Assembly (NCBI GenBank): GCA_012518075.1
Contig: JAAYTG010000097.1
Span: 1 to 40,091, forward strand
Direction: 5' to 3'
From: Clostridiales bacterium
Lineage (GTDB): Bacteria; Bacillota; Clostridia; Caldicoprobacterales; UBA3941
DNA: 40,091 bases
Positions 15,843-24,318 of the stretch are shown here, piece by piece; within the stretch, counting starts at the first letter, position 1, and every line of letters starts with the position of its first letter. The position numbers and the translations under genes were made by a program. Below the pieces are notes generated by a model. The model had not been told where the DNA came from. It searched no databases and saw only the letters and a program-made list of their open reading frames with translations.

Positions 15843-16763
15843 TTATAAGATTATTTGATTCGTAATTTTAAAATGTACTTTTGCTACCCTGTGGATTAAA
15901 TCATTACCGTGTTGCTGAGTAAATTGCTTGGCTGCACTAATCACTTGTGGAGACGCACCTTTTGGAAATTCTGTTTCATACTTGACTTCCAAATCACGTA
16001 TTCTTCTAATAAATTCATCTCTTGCTAAAACACTAGCTGCTGCTACTGCAATATTTCTCTCTGCCTTAGTTTGCTGTTCAAGCTGTATTTTTCTTCCTTT
16101 TGTCATTAGTGCCTCTTGTATTAGCTCAGGTTTACCAAACTGATCGGATAAGGCATATTTACAGTCCACACGTTCTAATAAGTTTTCGATAACCCTAGCA
16201 TGTCCCCAAGCTAATAATTTATTAAGATTCTTAATAGTACTGTACAACTCATTATATTTTTCATTGGAGATAACTACTATATCATAAGGACAGATTTTTT
16301 TAATAGTCTTGGATAATGTCTCAATTCTGCTATCTGCGATTTTTTTGCTATCAGCAACACCTACTGCTTTTAGTATTTTACTAGTCTCTTCATCGGTGTA
16401 AACTCCTGCCACTACTAGTGGGCCAAAATAATCTCCTTTTCCTGATTCATCAATACCGATTAGTCTTTCAGGAAATTGTAGTATATCAGAAGATGATGTG
16501 CTAGAAGGATTTTTTATTATAGTCTTATGATAAGTAGAGTTTGCAGTAATACTCTCAATAAAGGATCTAAATTGGTCATCTTGAATTTGTGAAAAATCCA
16601 AGCGTATACCCTTTTTGCTTTCATAGATTCTAAATATGCCTCTTTGTTGTTCTCTTTTTATTTCAAACTGGATTCCATAGTTTATTTCTTTCTTGTTATC
16701 TATTTTACATTCGTTGGACTCTAGTATTCCTTTAATATGGTCAAAACATTGGTATTTGTTCAT
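15843..16763 (-). CDS. rnhC: ribonuclease HIII
   Basis: The 306-aa RNase HIII removes RNA from RNA:DNA hybrids such as R-loops and Okazaki primers. An N-terminal TBP-like substrate-binding domain (about residues 1-85) precedes the RNase H fold. The start of the catalytic core is GIDESGKGDYFGPLVVAGVY with D105 and E106; later motifs include VADSKKI (about 137), the ALSDQFG acidic strand (about 210) and VAAASVLARDEFIRR (about 245). The GxDESGKGD form and the TBP-like domain separate it from RNase HII. AAAGGATG lies about 10 nt before ATG 16763. It follows proC by about 55 nt and may be co-transcribed. Confidence 0.95.
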   Translation of the reverse strand: MNKYQCFDHIKGILESNECKIDNKKEINYGIQFEIKREQQRGIFRIYESKKGIRLDFSQIQDDQFRSFIESITANSTYHKTIIKNPSSTSSSDILQFPERLIGIDESGKGDYFGPLVVAGVYTDEETSKILKAVGVADSKKIADSRIETLSKTIKKICPYDIVVISNEKYNELYSTIKNLNKLLAWGHARVIENLLERVDCKYALSDQFGKPELIQEALMTKGRKIQLEQQTKAERNIAVAAASVLARDEFIRRIRDLEVKYETEFPKGASPQVISAAKQFTQQHGNDLIHRVAKVHFKITNQIIL

Positions 16764-16818
16764 ATGTTAGTTCATCCTTTTATTGTATTGATTACTATAA
16801 TGGCTTTCACCTAGACCT

Positions 16819-17664
16819 TTAGTCTTCGGTCTCCTCCCTTTCTCTCCTATTACTTCTCCTATCTATTTGTTCTGCCTTAAGTGCGCAGTTCCGTACCGCC
16901 TCCATAACACTACCCCTAAAACTATTCTTTTCTAAAGTATATATAGCTTCGATGGTAGTGCCTCCAGGAGAGCAGACCATATCTTTTAGGACAGCTGGAT
17001 GCTCATTCAACTCCAAAACCATTTTAGCTGAACCCAATACTGATTGGGCTGCAATTCTATAAGCTTGATCCCGTGGCAGACCCATCATCACTCCCCCATC
17101 GGCCAGGGCTTCAATGAACATGTAGATATAGGCAGGACTACTCCCACTAATAGCAGTTACACCATTAATTAAAGCTTCATCTACCATCTCTACCCTACCT
17201 AAGGATGAGAATATTGAGTGTATCATCTTGCTTTCATATTTATTCAACTCAGAGTTAGAACATATAACACTCATCCCTTCCCCTATTAAGGCTGGTGTAT
17301 TGGGCATAACTCTAATTACCTTACACCTATTATCTATTTTTTTATTTATAAAGTCAGTTGATATACCGGCAGCTATGGATATAAGCAGATGTTGCTTGGT
17401 GATACTGTCAACTATCTCATCCAATAGCCTCTTATAAACATTGGGTTTAACAGCAATAATAATAATTTTACATCTCTTAATTAAATCGCTATTGCTGCGC
17501 GCCGGAGTTACAGAGGTTTGGTTGACTAATTGTGACTGTCTATTAGCATCAATGTCGTAGACATATATGTTTTCAGGTTCAATTTTCCCCTTTCTTATTA
17601 CACCTTTTATAATAGCAGAAGCCATGTTACCTGCTCCAATTACTCCAAGGTTTAACTGAGACAT
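16819..17664 (-). CDS. proC: pyrroline-5-carboxylate reductase
   Basis: ProC catalyses the last step of proline synthesis with NAD(P)H. The Rossmann motif GVIGAGNMASAIIKG is at the N-terminus, VMPNTPALIGEG lies mid-protein, and the family signature SGSSPAYIYMFIEALADGG to CSPGGTTIEAI is in the C-terminal dimer domain. I give ATG 17664 (281 aa), preceded by GGAGTGG; GTG 17673, three codons upstream and 6 nt after AAGGAG, is nearly as good. The last 15 residues are unusually charged (RRSNRREREETED). It has its own promoter, back to back with that of tRNA-Trp. Confidence 0.95.
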   Translation of the reverse strand: MSQLNLGVIGAGNMASAIIKGVIRKGKIEPENIYVYDIDANRQSQLVNQTSVTPARSNSDLIKRCKIIIIAVKPNVYKRLLDEIVDSITKQHLLISIAAGISTDFINKKIDNRCKVIRVMPNTPALIGEGMSVICSNSELNKYESKMIHSIFSSLGRVEMVDEALINGVTAISGSSPAYIYMFIEALADGGVMMGLPRDQAYRIAAQSVLGSAKMVLELNEHPAVLKDMVCSPGGTTIEAIYTLEKNSFRGSVMEAVRNCALKAEQIDRRSNRREREETED

Positions 17665-17724
17665 TATTACCACTCCGATCTCCTTGTTGATTTACTAGTA
17701 ATGTAATTATTATGGTTATTGACA

Positions 17725-17754
17725 ATTATATCATAGAACAACAAAAGGTGTCAT
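17725..17754 (-). promoter_or_regulatory. proC promoter
   Basis: On the minus strand ATGACA (17754-17749), an 18-nt spacer and TATAAT (17730-17725) lie about 55 nt before the proC start. Confidence 0.6.
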
Positions 17755-17785
17755 AAAACAATCAAGTATTTACCTAAAAAAACCA

Positions 17786-17814
17786 TTGACTTATTATTTA
17801 AATTGTCCTATAAT
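17786..17814 (+). promoter_or_regulatory. tRNA-Trp promoter
   Basis: TTGACT (17786-17791), 17-nt spacer and TATAAT (17809-17814), 29 nt before the mature tRNA. Eleven of twelve consensus bases match. Confidence 0.85.
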
Positions 17815-17843
17815 ACTAATTGTCGTTGCAAAACTAGCTTTGA

Positions 17844-17919
17844 AGGGGAGTAGCTCAATTGGTAGAGTAGTGGTCTCCAAAACCATTGGTTGCGGGTTCG
17901 ATTCCTGTCTCCCCTGCCA
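17844..17919 (+). tRNA. tRNA-Trp (anticodon CCA)
   Basis: A full cloverleaf can be folded. The acceptor stem is AGGGGAG / CTCCCCT, the D arm is GCTC...GAGT with GG in the loop, and the anticodon stem GTGGT / ACCAT carries loop CTCCAAA. The T arm is GCGGG-TTCGATT-CCTGT, with one G-T pair. Discriminator G and an encoded CCA end the gene at 17919. The anticodon CCA is at 17877-17879 (positions 34-36). A36-A37-A38 makes it a substrate for MiaA and MiaB. It stands alone between its own promoter and terminator. Confidence 0.97.
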
Positions 17920-17921
17920 AG

Positions 17922-17960
17922 AAAATAAAAGAGTGGATATAATATCCACTCTTTTATTTT
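17922..17960 (+). terminator. tRNA-Trp terminator
   Basis: A 19-bp perfect inverted repeat (AAAATAAAAGAGTGGATAT and its complement) starts 2 nt after the CCA end and finishes in CTTTTATTTT. The A-rich left arm means it could also act on transcripts from the minus strand. Confidence 0.85.
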
Positions 17961-18021
17961 TATATTATCTTAATATTATTAAATTGTTAATCTGTATAAG
18001 AATCTATACTAGGATTTTTTG

Positions 18022-19215
18022 CTATTTAAGTTCACCTACAAACATTTCTATGCGGTTCAAACCCTCTTCAATATTCTCATTAGAGGTTGCATAGGATAGT
18101 CTTACATATCCATCTGCCCCAAAAGCAATTCCTGGGACAACGGCAACACTTTGAGATTCTAACAGGGAGTCTGCAAAATCCAAAGACCCTTTAATAATTT
18201 TGCCATTATGATATCTACCAATAACATCCACAATATTTAGCATTACATAAAAAGCACCTTCAGGTTTCAAGCAGGAAATCCCATTAATACTGTTGATTTT
18301 ATCTACCATAAAGGTCCTTCTTTTGTCAAACTGGGATACCATATCCAATACTATATCCTTAGGACCTTCTAAGGCTGCTAAACTCGCATATTGTGCCATA
18401 GAATTAGGGTTGGAAGTAGAATGGCTTTGGATGTTAGCCATGACCTTAATAATTTCTTGATTGCCTGCAGTATAACCAATACGCCATCCGGTCATTGCAT
18501 ATCCTTTTGACATTCCATTTACTAAAAGTGTACGATCTTTTATTTCGGGACCTAGGGATGCGATACTTACATGCTCGACCCCATCATATAAGAGCGATTC
18601 ATATATTTCGTCAGATACGACAAGAAAATCATGCTTTATAGCTAGTTCTGCTATCTTCTCTAATAGTTCTCTATCATATACACATCCGCAAGGATTGTTA
18701 GGACTATTAATAATCAAAGCTTTGGTCTTACTATTTATAGCATCCTCAAGATTCTCTAGATCGATAGAGAAGCCATCTTGTTCTAAAGATTCAATAAACA
18801 CGGGGATTCCACCTGCCATCTTTACCATCTCAGGATAACTAACCCAATACGGTAATGGGATAATAACCTCATCTCCAGGATTTAAGATAGCTTGAAAGAT
18901 GTTATAGAGTGAGTGCTTAGCACCGTTAGATACAAGAATCTCGTCAAGCTTATAGTCTACATTATTATCCTGCATCAATTTTTTACAGATTGCATGCCTT
19001 AATTCTATAATCCCAGAAGAAGGAGTATATTTAGTATAACCGTTATCAAGAGCTTCTTTTGCAGCCTCTATAATATGATTAGGGGTATTAAAATCGGGCT
19101 CACCAGCGCCAAACCCTATCACGTCAATCCCATCAGATCTCATCTTTTTAGCTTTTGCATCTATTGCTAAAGTCAATGATGCGGTAATATTTTGATTCTT
19201 TCTTGATAATTCCAT
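18022..19215 (-). CDS. aspartate/aromatic aminotransferase, class I
   Basis: The 397-aa fold-type I PLP aminotransferase resembles AspB. Motifs: GAGEPDFNTP (about residue 35), NGAKHSLYN (about 97), NSPNNPCGCVYD with the cofactor-contacting Asn (about 170), SDEIYE with the PLP-ring Asp (about 200), Schiff-base lysine in NGMSKGYAMTGWRIGY (about 235), and the substrate carboxylate arginine in YVRLSYAT near the C-terminus. Aspartate is the usual substrate for this subgroup, but other amino acids are possible. ATG 19215 has GGGAGG six nt upstream; the longer frame starts inside that site. It is transcribed alone from its own promoter. Confidence 0.92.
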   Translation of the reverse strand: MELSRKNQNITASLTLAIDAKAKKMRSDGIDVIGFGAGEPDFNTPNHIIEAAKEALDNGYTKYTPSSGIIELRHAICKKLMQDNNVDYKLDEILVSNGAKHSLYNIFQAILNPGDEVIIPLPYWVSYPEMVKMAGGIPVFIESLEQDGFSIDLENLEDAINSKTKALIINSPNNPCGCVYDRELLEKIAELAIKHDFLVVSDEIYESLLYDGVEHVSIASLGPEIKDRTLLVNGMSKGYAMTGWRIGYTAGNQEIIKVMANIQSHSTSNPNSMAQYASLAALEGPKDIVLDMVSQFDKRRTFMVDKINSINGISCLKPEGAFYVMLNIVDVIGRYHNGKIIKGSLDFADSLLESQSVAVVPGIAFGADGYVRLSYATSNENIEEGLNRIEMFVGELK

Positions 19216-19268
19216 TCTCTTGCCTCCCAAAATGAAAGTTAAGTGCTTCGATCCATCATTTTCTACTC

Positions 19269-19297
19269 ATTATACCACATTATATTCCCTTAGTCCA
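19269..19297 (-). promoter_or_regulatory. aminotransferase promoter (extended -10)
   Basis: On the minus strand TGGACT (19297-19292), a 17-nt spacer and TGGTATAAT lie about 55 nt before the start codon. The extended -10 compensates for a moderate -35. Confidence 0.6.
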
Positions 19298-20146
19298 CTA
19301 ATAAGTGAAGGATCTCGATAGCCCTTTTGCAGACTCTCGCAATTTATTTACAGTCTCATAATCTATTACAACATCACCTACCATAGGAACACCCTCCCCA
19401 TGACAATCACTTCCTCCCGTAATTATGAGTTCTTTGTCTGCGGACAATTTAGCATATTTTCTTGATTGCTTAGTTGTATGTTTGCTATGGTAAGCTTCAA
19501 TACCAGCAAATCCGTAAGAAACTAATCGTTCAACGATTGAATCTTCTCCAATAAGGCCGGGATGGGCTAATACTGCTACTCCTCCTGCCTTATTAATTAG
19601 ATTAATTCCTTCCCGGACAGTTATTTTATATCGCTTCACATAAGCTTTACAGTTTTCACCAAGATACTTTTCAAAAGCATCTGGTATATCTTTTACAATA
19701 CCCTTGTCTATCATTGCTCTTGCTATGTGGGGTCTTCCTACATTGTCCCTTCCCCCTGCTTTTTCTTTCACAGATTCAAAATCTAGATCCATTCCGTAAA
19801 TATTGACCAGCTTGTCTACAATTTTTCGTGCTCTATCATACCGGGCAGTTCTTATCCTAGAAAGTGCTTCTTGAAACCAATCTAAATGATAATCTATAAA
19901 ATAACCGAGTACGTGAACTTCCATGTTATTTTCTTGGGTATTTATTTCAATGCCTGGAATTATTTCAATATTGTATTCTTTACCTGCTATTTCTGCTTCA
20001 TTTAATCCATATGTGGTATCGTGATCCGTTACTCCAATGGCAGCCAGTCCTTTAGTGTGAGCATGATAGACTAGTTGCTTAGGGGTATATAAACCATCTG
20101 AAGCGGTAGTATGATTATGCAAATCTGCAAACTTAATATTTTCCAT
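19298..20146 (-). CDS. PHP-domain metal-dependent phosphoesterase
   Basis: The 282-aa PHP protein of the YciV/TrpH type has metal ligands visible in DLHNHTTASDG (H10, H12, D17), VTDHDT (about residues 39-44), PGIEINT (E about 66), HVLGYF, VLAHPGLIG (about 195) and GSDCHGEG (about 245). Characterised relatives are 3',5'-nucleoside bisphosphatases or 5'-3' exoribonucleases acting on short RNA; which applies here is not clear. AAAGGAG precedes the ATG. It follows the membrane dipeptidase gene by 50 nt. Confidence 0.88.
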   Translation of the reverse strand: MENIKFADLHNHTTASDGLYTPKQLVYHAHTKGLAAIGVTDHDTTYGLNEAEIAGKEYNIEIIPGIEINTQENNMEVHVLGYFIDYHLDWFQEALSRIRTARYDRARKIVDKLVNIYGMDLDFESVKEKAGGRDNVGRPHIARAMIDKGIVKDIPDAFEKYLGENCKAYVKRYKITVREGINLINKAGGVAVLAHPGLIGEDSIVERLVSYGFAGIEAYHSKHTTKQSRKYAKLSADKELIITGGSDCHGEGVPMVGDVVIDYETVNKLRESAKGLSRSFTY

Positions 20147-20196
20147 CTTTTCTCCTTTGTTTATATCCTAATCTTTTATCTGTTATATTAATTACT

Positions 20197-21138
20197 TTAC
20201 TTAAGTATAGATTTTATTATCCTATAGTAGTTTCCTGAACAAATCTTTTTTACATCATCTTCTAAATAATTGAGTCGTAGAAGTCTATCAATTATCTTAG
20301 GAAAGTCTTGTGATCCATTAATACCCTCGGGTAATTGATCAATTCCATCAAAATCGGAACCAAATCCCACTACATCCACTCCTACTAGACCGGATATATA
20401 ATCAATGTGTCGTATAATATCGTCCAGGCTACCCTTACTATCGGATAAAAAGGGTGGATAGAAGTTAATACCTATTAATCCATCAGTATTAGCAATGGCC
20501 CGTATCTGTTCATCATCTAAGTTTCTAGGATGGTGGCATAATGCCCTGGCATTAGAATGAGACGCTATAATAGGATCTTTTGAATGTTCTATCACATCCC
20601 AAAAGCCTTGGACCGAAATATGGGATACATCAATGATCATATTCAATTCATTCATTTCACGGACTACTGATATACCGAAATTCGACAAGCCACTCTTGCT
20701 ATTTATTTCCATAATCCCATCACATATTTCATTGCGATGATTCCAGGTCAATGTCATTAATCTGACACCTAGTCTATGAATAATCCTGAGATTAGCTAGA
20801 TCACCCTCCAATATATCACCGCCTTCAACGGTCAATAGAGCTCCTATTTGTTTGTCTTCTAATTGGTCAATGTCTTCACACTTTAGTATTGGTATAATAA
20901 GTTCAGGATTTTCTACTATCATAGTATGATATCTGTCTATTAACTTAATACCTCTTTGAAGTGAAGAGCCATAGAGCTGTTGGACTCCTATCCATGCAGC
21001 AAAGAATTGAACTTTTAAGCCGCCTTTAAGCAACTTGTCTATACTAATGTGATTTGCTGAATCCGCTAGTGTACATGACTTATCTAATAGCTTGGTTAAA
21101 GTATCACAGTGGCCATCAATTATTTTTATATCTTTCAT
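20197..21138 (-). CDS. membrane dipeptidase (peptidase M19, renal dipeptidase family)
   Basis: The 313-aa zinc dipeptidase hydrolyses dipeptides, including some with D-residues. Zinc-site motifs are DGHCDT (residues 8-13, H-x-D), the bridging glutamate in LLTVEGGD (about 105), DVSHIS (about 180), ASHSNARAL (about 200) and GFGSDFDGI near 265. There is no signal peptide, so the protein is probably cytoplasmic, as in other bacterial members. GAGAGGATG precedes ATG 21138. Near sporulation genes it may act in peptide recycling, but this is inference. Confidence 0.9.
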   Translation of the reverse strand: MKDIKIIDGHCDTLTKLLDKSCTLADSANHISIDKLLKGGLKVQFFAAWIGVQQLYGSSLQRGIKLIDRYHTMIVENPELIIPILKCEDIDQLEDKQIGALLTVEGGDILEGDLANLRIIHRLGVRLMTLTWNHRNEICDGIMEINSKSGLSNFGISVVREMNELNMIIDVSHISVQGFWDVIEHSKDPIIASHSNARALCHHPRNLDDEQIRAIANTDGLIGINFYPPFLSDSKGSLDDIIRHIDYISGLVGVDVVGFGSDFDGIDQLPEGINGSQDFPKIIDRLLRLNYLEDDVKKICSGNYYRIIKSILK

Positions 21139-21176
21139 ACAATCATCCTCTCTAAGGGGACCTATGTTAAGGATTA

Positions 21177-21208
21177 TAAAAAAACCTACCTATATATTTG
21201 GTAGGTTT
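21177..21208 (-). terminator. spoVS terminator
   Basis: On the minus strand AAACCTACC / GGTAGGTTT forms a 9-bp stem followed by seven T. The stem begins at the spoVS stop codon. Confidence 0.85.
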
Positions 21209-21467
21209 ATCGGGGTTCAACTATAAGTTTCATTGCAGTCCGCTCTTCTCCGTCGATTGTAATATCAGTGAAAGCCGGGATACACACTAAATCCAATCCT
21301 CCGGGAGCAACAAATCCTCTTGCAATAGCCACTGCTTTAATTGCCTGATTTAAGGCACCAGCGCCAATGGCTTGTAATTCAGCTGTACCACGCTCTCTAA
21401 GTACTCCGGCTAGTGCCCCGGCTACTGAATTAGGACTAGATCTGGCTGATACTTTTAATACTTCCAC
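21207..21467 (-). CDS. spoVS: stage V sporulation protein S
   Basis: The 86-aa, very conserved small alpha/beta protein (Alba-like fold) is needed for coat and core development and affects septation. MEVLKVSARSSPNSVAGALAG and GALNQAIKAVAIARGFVAP are near-invariant family sequence. The start is GTG 21467 with AGGGGG upstream; no ATG is available. A near-perfect sigma-H promoter lies 35 nt before it, agreeing with sigma-H control of spoVS in B. subtilis. It is followed by a strong terminator, so it is a single-gene unit. Confidence 0.97.
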   Translation of the reverse strand: MEVLKVSARSSPNSVAGALAGVLRERGTAELQAIGAGALNQAIKAVAIARGFVAPGGLDLVCIPAFTDITIDGEERTAMKLIVEPR

Positions 21468-21501
21468 GATTTGACCCCCTATTCATTGGTATTTGTTTAT
21501 T

Positions 21502-21530
21502 ATATTCTACACAATAGCAACAAATCCTCT
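21502..21530 (-). promoter_or_regulatory. sigma-H promoter of spoVS
   Basis: On the minus strand AGAGGATTT (21530-21522), 11-nt spacer and GTAGAATAT (21510-21502) fit the sigma-H consensus RnAGGAWWW / RnnGAATWW at every specified base. Confidence 0.85.
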
Positions 21531-21558
21531 TTTTTGAAAGATATTCTCGTTATTTTAT

Positions 21559-21605
21559 CCGGCGATCTTTCAAGCTAATAAGCTATTCGACCGGCTTACT
21601 AGCTT
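21559..21605 (-). other. possible pseudoknotted RNA element upstream of spoVS
   Basis: On the minus strand AAGCTAGTAAGC (21605-21594) pairs with GCTTATTAGCTT (21583-21572) in a 12-bp stem with one G-U pair; read on the plus strand this pair is a mismatch. The loop sequence CCGGTCGA (21594-21587, sharing one base with the stem) can pair with TCGCCGG (21565-21559) downstream. A promoter-like TTGGTA / TATACT with 18-nt spacing lies at 21697-21668. The rest of the gene-free interval 21531-21743 shows nothing clear. Confidence 0.35.
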
Positions 21606-21743
21606 TAATCACATGGGCATAATGATCTGTTAACAAGTGATAAAATGTAGGTTTTATAGTCTCAATAAGTATAGGATTAAATAGAGGTGCATACCAATTA
21701 AATTACTGGTATAAGAGTGGCTTTATCTAGTTTTTTGAAATAC

Positions 21744-21766
21744 AAAAGGTGTAGCAATGCTACACC
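21744..21766 (-). terminator. rny terminator
   Basis: On the minus strand GGTGTAGC / GCTACACC forms an 8-bp stem with a 3-nt loop, followed by TTTTGT. It begins directly after the rny stop. Confidence 0.85.
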
Positions 21767-23308
21767 CTATTTTGCATATTCAATAGCTCTAGTTTCTCGA
21801 ATAACATTAATTTTTATTTGTCCTGGATATTCTAAATCTTTTTCAACACTTTTTACAATGTCTCTAGCCATTAGGATAGCCTGATCATCACTCACTTTTT
21901 CAGGCTTCACAATAATTCTCAATTCACGCCCTGCCTGAATTGCAAAGGATTTTTCAACTCCTGCGAAGGAATTTGCTATTTCTTCTAACTTTTCCAAACG
22001 TTTAATGTATGCTTCTAGAGTTTCGCGTCTAGCACCTGGCCTCGCTGCAGATATAGCATCTGCGGCTTGAACCAATACAGCCTCAACGGTGGTAGCTTCA
22101 ATATCACCGTGATGAGCTAAAATAGCATGTACTACGTCGGGACTTTCTCTATATTTTTTAGCTAAGTCTGCACCGATTTGTATGTGGGGTCCTTCAACCT
22201 CATGGTCTACAGCCTTACCTATATCATGGAGCAATCCTGCACGCTTGGCCAGTCTAGCATCTGCACCTAATTCATCAGCCATTATACTTGCTAAATGAGC
22301 AACTTCAATGGAGTGTCGTAATACATTCTGTCCGTAACTGGTACGATACTTTAAACGTCCAAGTAGCTTAATCAGTTCTGGATGTATTCCATGAATTCCC
22401 ACATCAAAGACGGCCTGCTCTCCTGCTTCACGAATCTCTACTTCCACTTCTTTTTTAGCTTTTTCTACCATTTCTTCAATTCTAGTCGGATGAATTCTTC
22501 CATCTAGAACGAGCTTTTCTAATGAAATTCTGGCTATTTCTCTTCTTATGGGATCAAAACCCGATAAGATGACAGCCTCTGGAGTATCGTCTATAATTAA
22601 GTCAATCCCTGTTGCTGTCTCCAAAGTACGAATGTTGCGTCCTTCTCTACCGATAATTCGTCCTTTCATTTCATCATTTGGTAGTTCAACCACAGAAACA
22701 GTGGCTTCAGCCACATGATCTGCTGCTGATTTTTGTATAGCTAAAGCGGTAATGGAACGAGCTGTCTTTTCGGCTTCTTCCTTAGCTCTGTTCTCATATT
22801 CACGTATCTTGACGGCCACTTCGTGAGCTATATCCCTCTCAACACTTTCTAAAAGCGTTTGACGAGCTTGGTCTCTTGTCATTTCAGAAATCTTCTCTAA
22901 TTCACTTAGCTGTTTTTTGTATAGAGCTTGAATTTCATTTTCAAGTTTCTGTACATCTTTTTTTCTTTTGTTAAGAGAATCTTCTTTTGACTCCAAAGAA
23001 TCCATTTTTCTATCTAAGTTTTCTTCTTTTTGTTGAACTCTGCGCTCAACTCGTTGAATTTCATTGCGACGATCTCTTACTTCTCTATCAAACTCATTTC
23101 GCAGTTTGTGTATTTCTTCCTTTGCTTCCAGTATAGCTTCTCTTTGCGTTGCTTCAGCATGTTTTTCGGCTTCTTCAACAATTCTCTTTGCGGCTTCTTC
23201 TGCACTAGCTATTTTTCCCTCGGCAATCCGTTTGCGATAATTGTATCCGAGCGCCACTCCCCCAATAGCCACTACTACCAGGACAAATACCTGTAGTAGT
23301 TTATCCAC
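21767..23308 (-). CDS. rny: ribonuclease Y
   Basis: RNase Y is the membrane-anchored endoribonuclease that starts mRNA decay in Firmicutes. Order: membrane helix (about residues 4-22), a long charged coiled coil (about 30-200), KH domain with [15 protein letters not shown] (about 215-235), and HD domain with the metal pair in [14 protein letters not shown] (about 360) plus ILAHHGDIE. The longest frame starts at 23329, but that ATG is inside the AGGAGGTG ribosome site. GTG 23308 gives the usual form of 513 aa. The leader is about 220 nt long and structured. spoVS next to rny is a common clostridial and bacillar neighbourhood. Confidence 0.96.
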   Translation of the reverse strand: MDKLLQVFVLVVVAIGGVALGYNYRKRIAEGKIASAEEAAKRIVEEAEKHAEATQREAILEAKEEIHKLRNEFDREVRDRRNEIQRVERRVQQKEENLDRKMDSLESKEDSLNKRKKDVQKLENEIQALYKKQLSELEKISEMTRDQARQTLLESVERDIAHEVAVKIREYENRAKEEAEKTARSITALAIQKSAADHVAEATVSVVELPNDEMKGRIIGREGRNIRTLETATGIDLIIDDTPEAVILSGFDPIRREIARISLEKLVLDGRIHPTRIEEMVEKAKKEVEVEIREAGEQAVFDVGIHGIHPELIKLLGRLKYRTSYGQNVLRHSIEVAHLASIMADELGADARLAKRAGLLHDIGKAVDHEVEGPHIQIGADLAKKYRESPDVVHAILAHHGDIEATTVEAVLVQAADAISAARPGARRETLEAYIKRLEKLEEIANSFAGVEKSFAIQAGRELRIIVKPEKVSDDQAILMARDIVKSVEKDLEYPGQIKINVIRETRAIEYAK

Positions 23309-23480
23309 TAGATAGGGACACCTCCTCATTTCTTCTTGATAATAGTCAAGCCAGTTTAATTCATCGGCTCATAACATAATCGAACATTTAATCTCATAAC
23401 TCTAATTGATAATTACTATTGTTATAATCAACCAAGTTAAAGCAATATTTCTTCGTTACATTTACTCGATTGATTTCCAT

Positions 23481-23510
23481 GAATAGCCTTATTAAACAAT
23501 AAGGCTATTC
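23481..23510 (-). other. strong hairpin near the 5' end of the rny leader
   Basis: A perfect 13-bp inverted repeat GAATAGCCTTATT / AATAAGGCTATTC has a 4-nt loop. It has no T-run on either side, so it is not a normal terminator. It begins about 17 nt after the predicted rny transcription start (about 23527). A 5' hairpin of this kind often protects mRNA from 5'-end decay. Confidence 0.55.
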
Positions 23511-23533
23511 GTACCTAATAGCAATGTAAATTC

Positions 23534-23562
23534 ATTTTATCTTTTTTTTAATACTATGTCAA
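23534..23562 (-). promoter_or_regulatory. rny promoter
   Basis: On the minus strand TTGACA (23562-23557), 17-nt spacer and TAAAAT (23539-23534) match the sigma-A consensus at eleven of twelve positions. The interval from here to the spoIIIAH stop (23563-23711) has no gene; AAGAAC / GTTCTT repeats there could be a weak operon end. Confidence 0.75.
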
Positions 23563-23711
23563 GGAAAGAAATCTCTGCTGTGCCTTATTATCTTAAAAGA
23601 TCAAGTATATATTGATTTAAATAGCACATTCATATAGTATACTAAGAACTACACATAAAGAGTATGTTTATAACCCTCTTGGTTCTTATGGAAAGTTAAG
23701 ACTCCATTCTG

Positions 23712-24302
23712 TTATTGATTAGTGGGAATTATTTTTATATTGTCTGCAGCTTTTCCTGATTCTCGTTTTACTATGTCCAAGATTTGTGCAACTTCTTCAG
23801 GAGCCAATTCTTGTTTATCTACAATGACACTTACATAATCTTGATTAAATATAACTATAGAGTCACTGAAACCCTTTGCTTTCAAGAGTCCTTCAATATT
23901 TAACTCTTTTTCCATATTTGATGTGATTTCTAATAGTTGGGCTTGAGCCTCATTTTTCATTTCAGCTTCTGAGTTCGGATTATTCACTATCTCCTTTATA
24001 TAGTCTATTTCTTTTTTTCTTGTGCTTTCTCTTTCAAAGCGATATTCTACAAAAAAGCCACCACTGCTAGATGTTTTAGCTACTTCAGACGATATATCTT
24101 CCTGATTATCTTGGTTATCCTCTTGACCTTTTGATGCATCCTTAACCGTTACAATAGGCTGTTCGTCCTCTTTATTTAATAAATTATCTTCTTGCCTATT
24201 GTTTAGAGTATTTTGATTATATACAAAGTTTAGATAACCCGTTATTACCAGAAGAATTACCAACATCCCTAAAACTAAATTTTTCCTTTTAACTGTTAGC
24301 AT
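23712..24302 (-). CDS. spoIIIAH: stage III sporulation protein AH
   Basis: The 196-aa single-pass protein (helix about residues 8-26) has an acidic linker and a C-terminal ring-building domain (about 80-196) related to YscJ/FliF. In the mother cell it docks to forespore SpoIIQ across the intermembrane space and forms part of the feeding channel, keeping sigma-G active after engulfment. It has the family form: charged helix region MKNEAQAQLLEIT, then SDSIVIFNQDYVSVIVD. AAGGGGG precedes the ATG. It is last in the operon, as in Bacillus. Confidence 0.93.
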   Translation of the reverse strand: MLTVKRKNLVLGMLVILLVITGYLNFVYNQNTLNNRQEDNLLNKEDEQPIVTVKDASKGQEDNQDNQEDISSEVAKTSSSGGFFVEYRFERESTRKKEIDYIKEIVNNPNSEAEMKNEAQAQLLEITSNMEKELNIEGLLKAKGFSDSIVIFNQDYVSVIVDKQELAPEEVAQILDIVKRESGKAADNIKIIPTNQ

Positions 24303-24318
24303 GTTTACTCAATCCCCC

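Noticed and set aside
23418-23430. TATAAT on the plus strand in the rny leader as a promoter
   Set aside because: No -35 at proper spacing and no plus-strand gene downstream; it faces into genes of the other strand.
23641-23711. AAGAAC / GTTCTT repeats as a clear spoIIIAH terminator
   Set aside because: The stem is short and interrupted with a long loop and no T-run; at most a weak end point.
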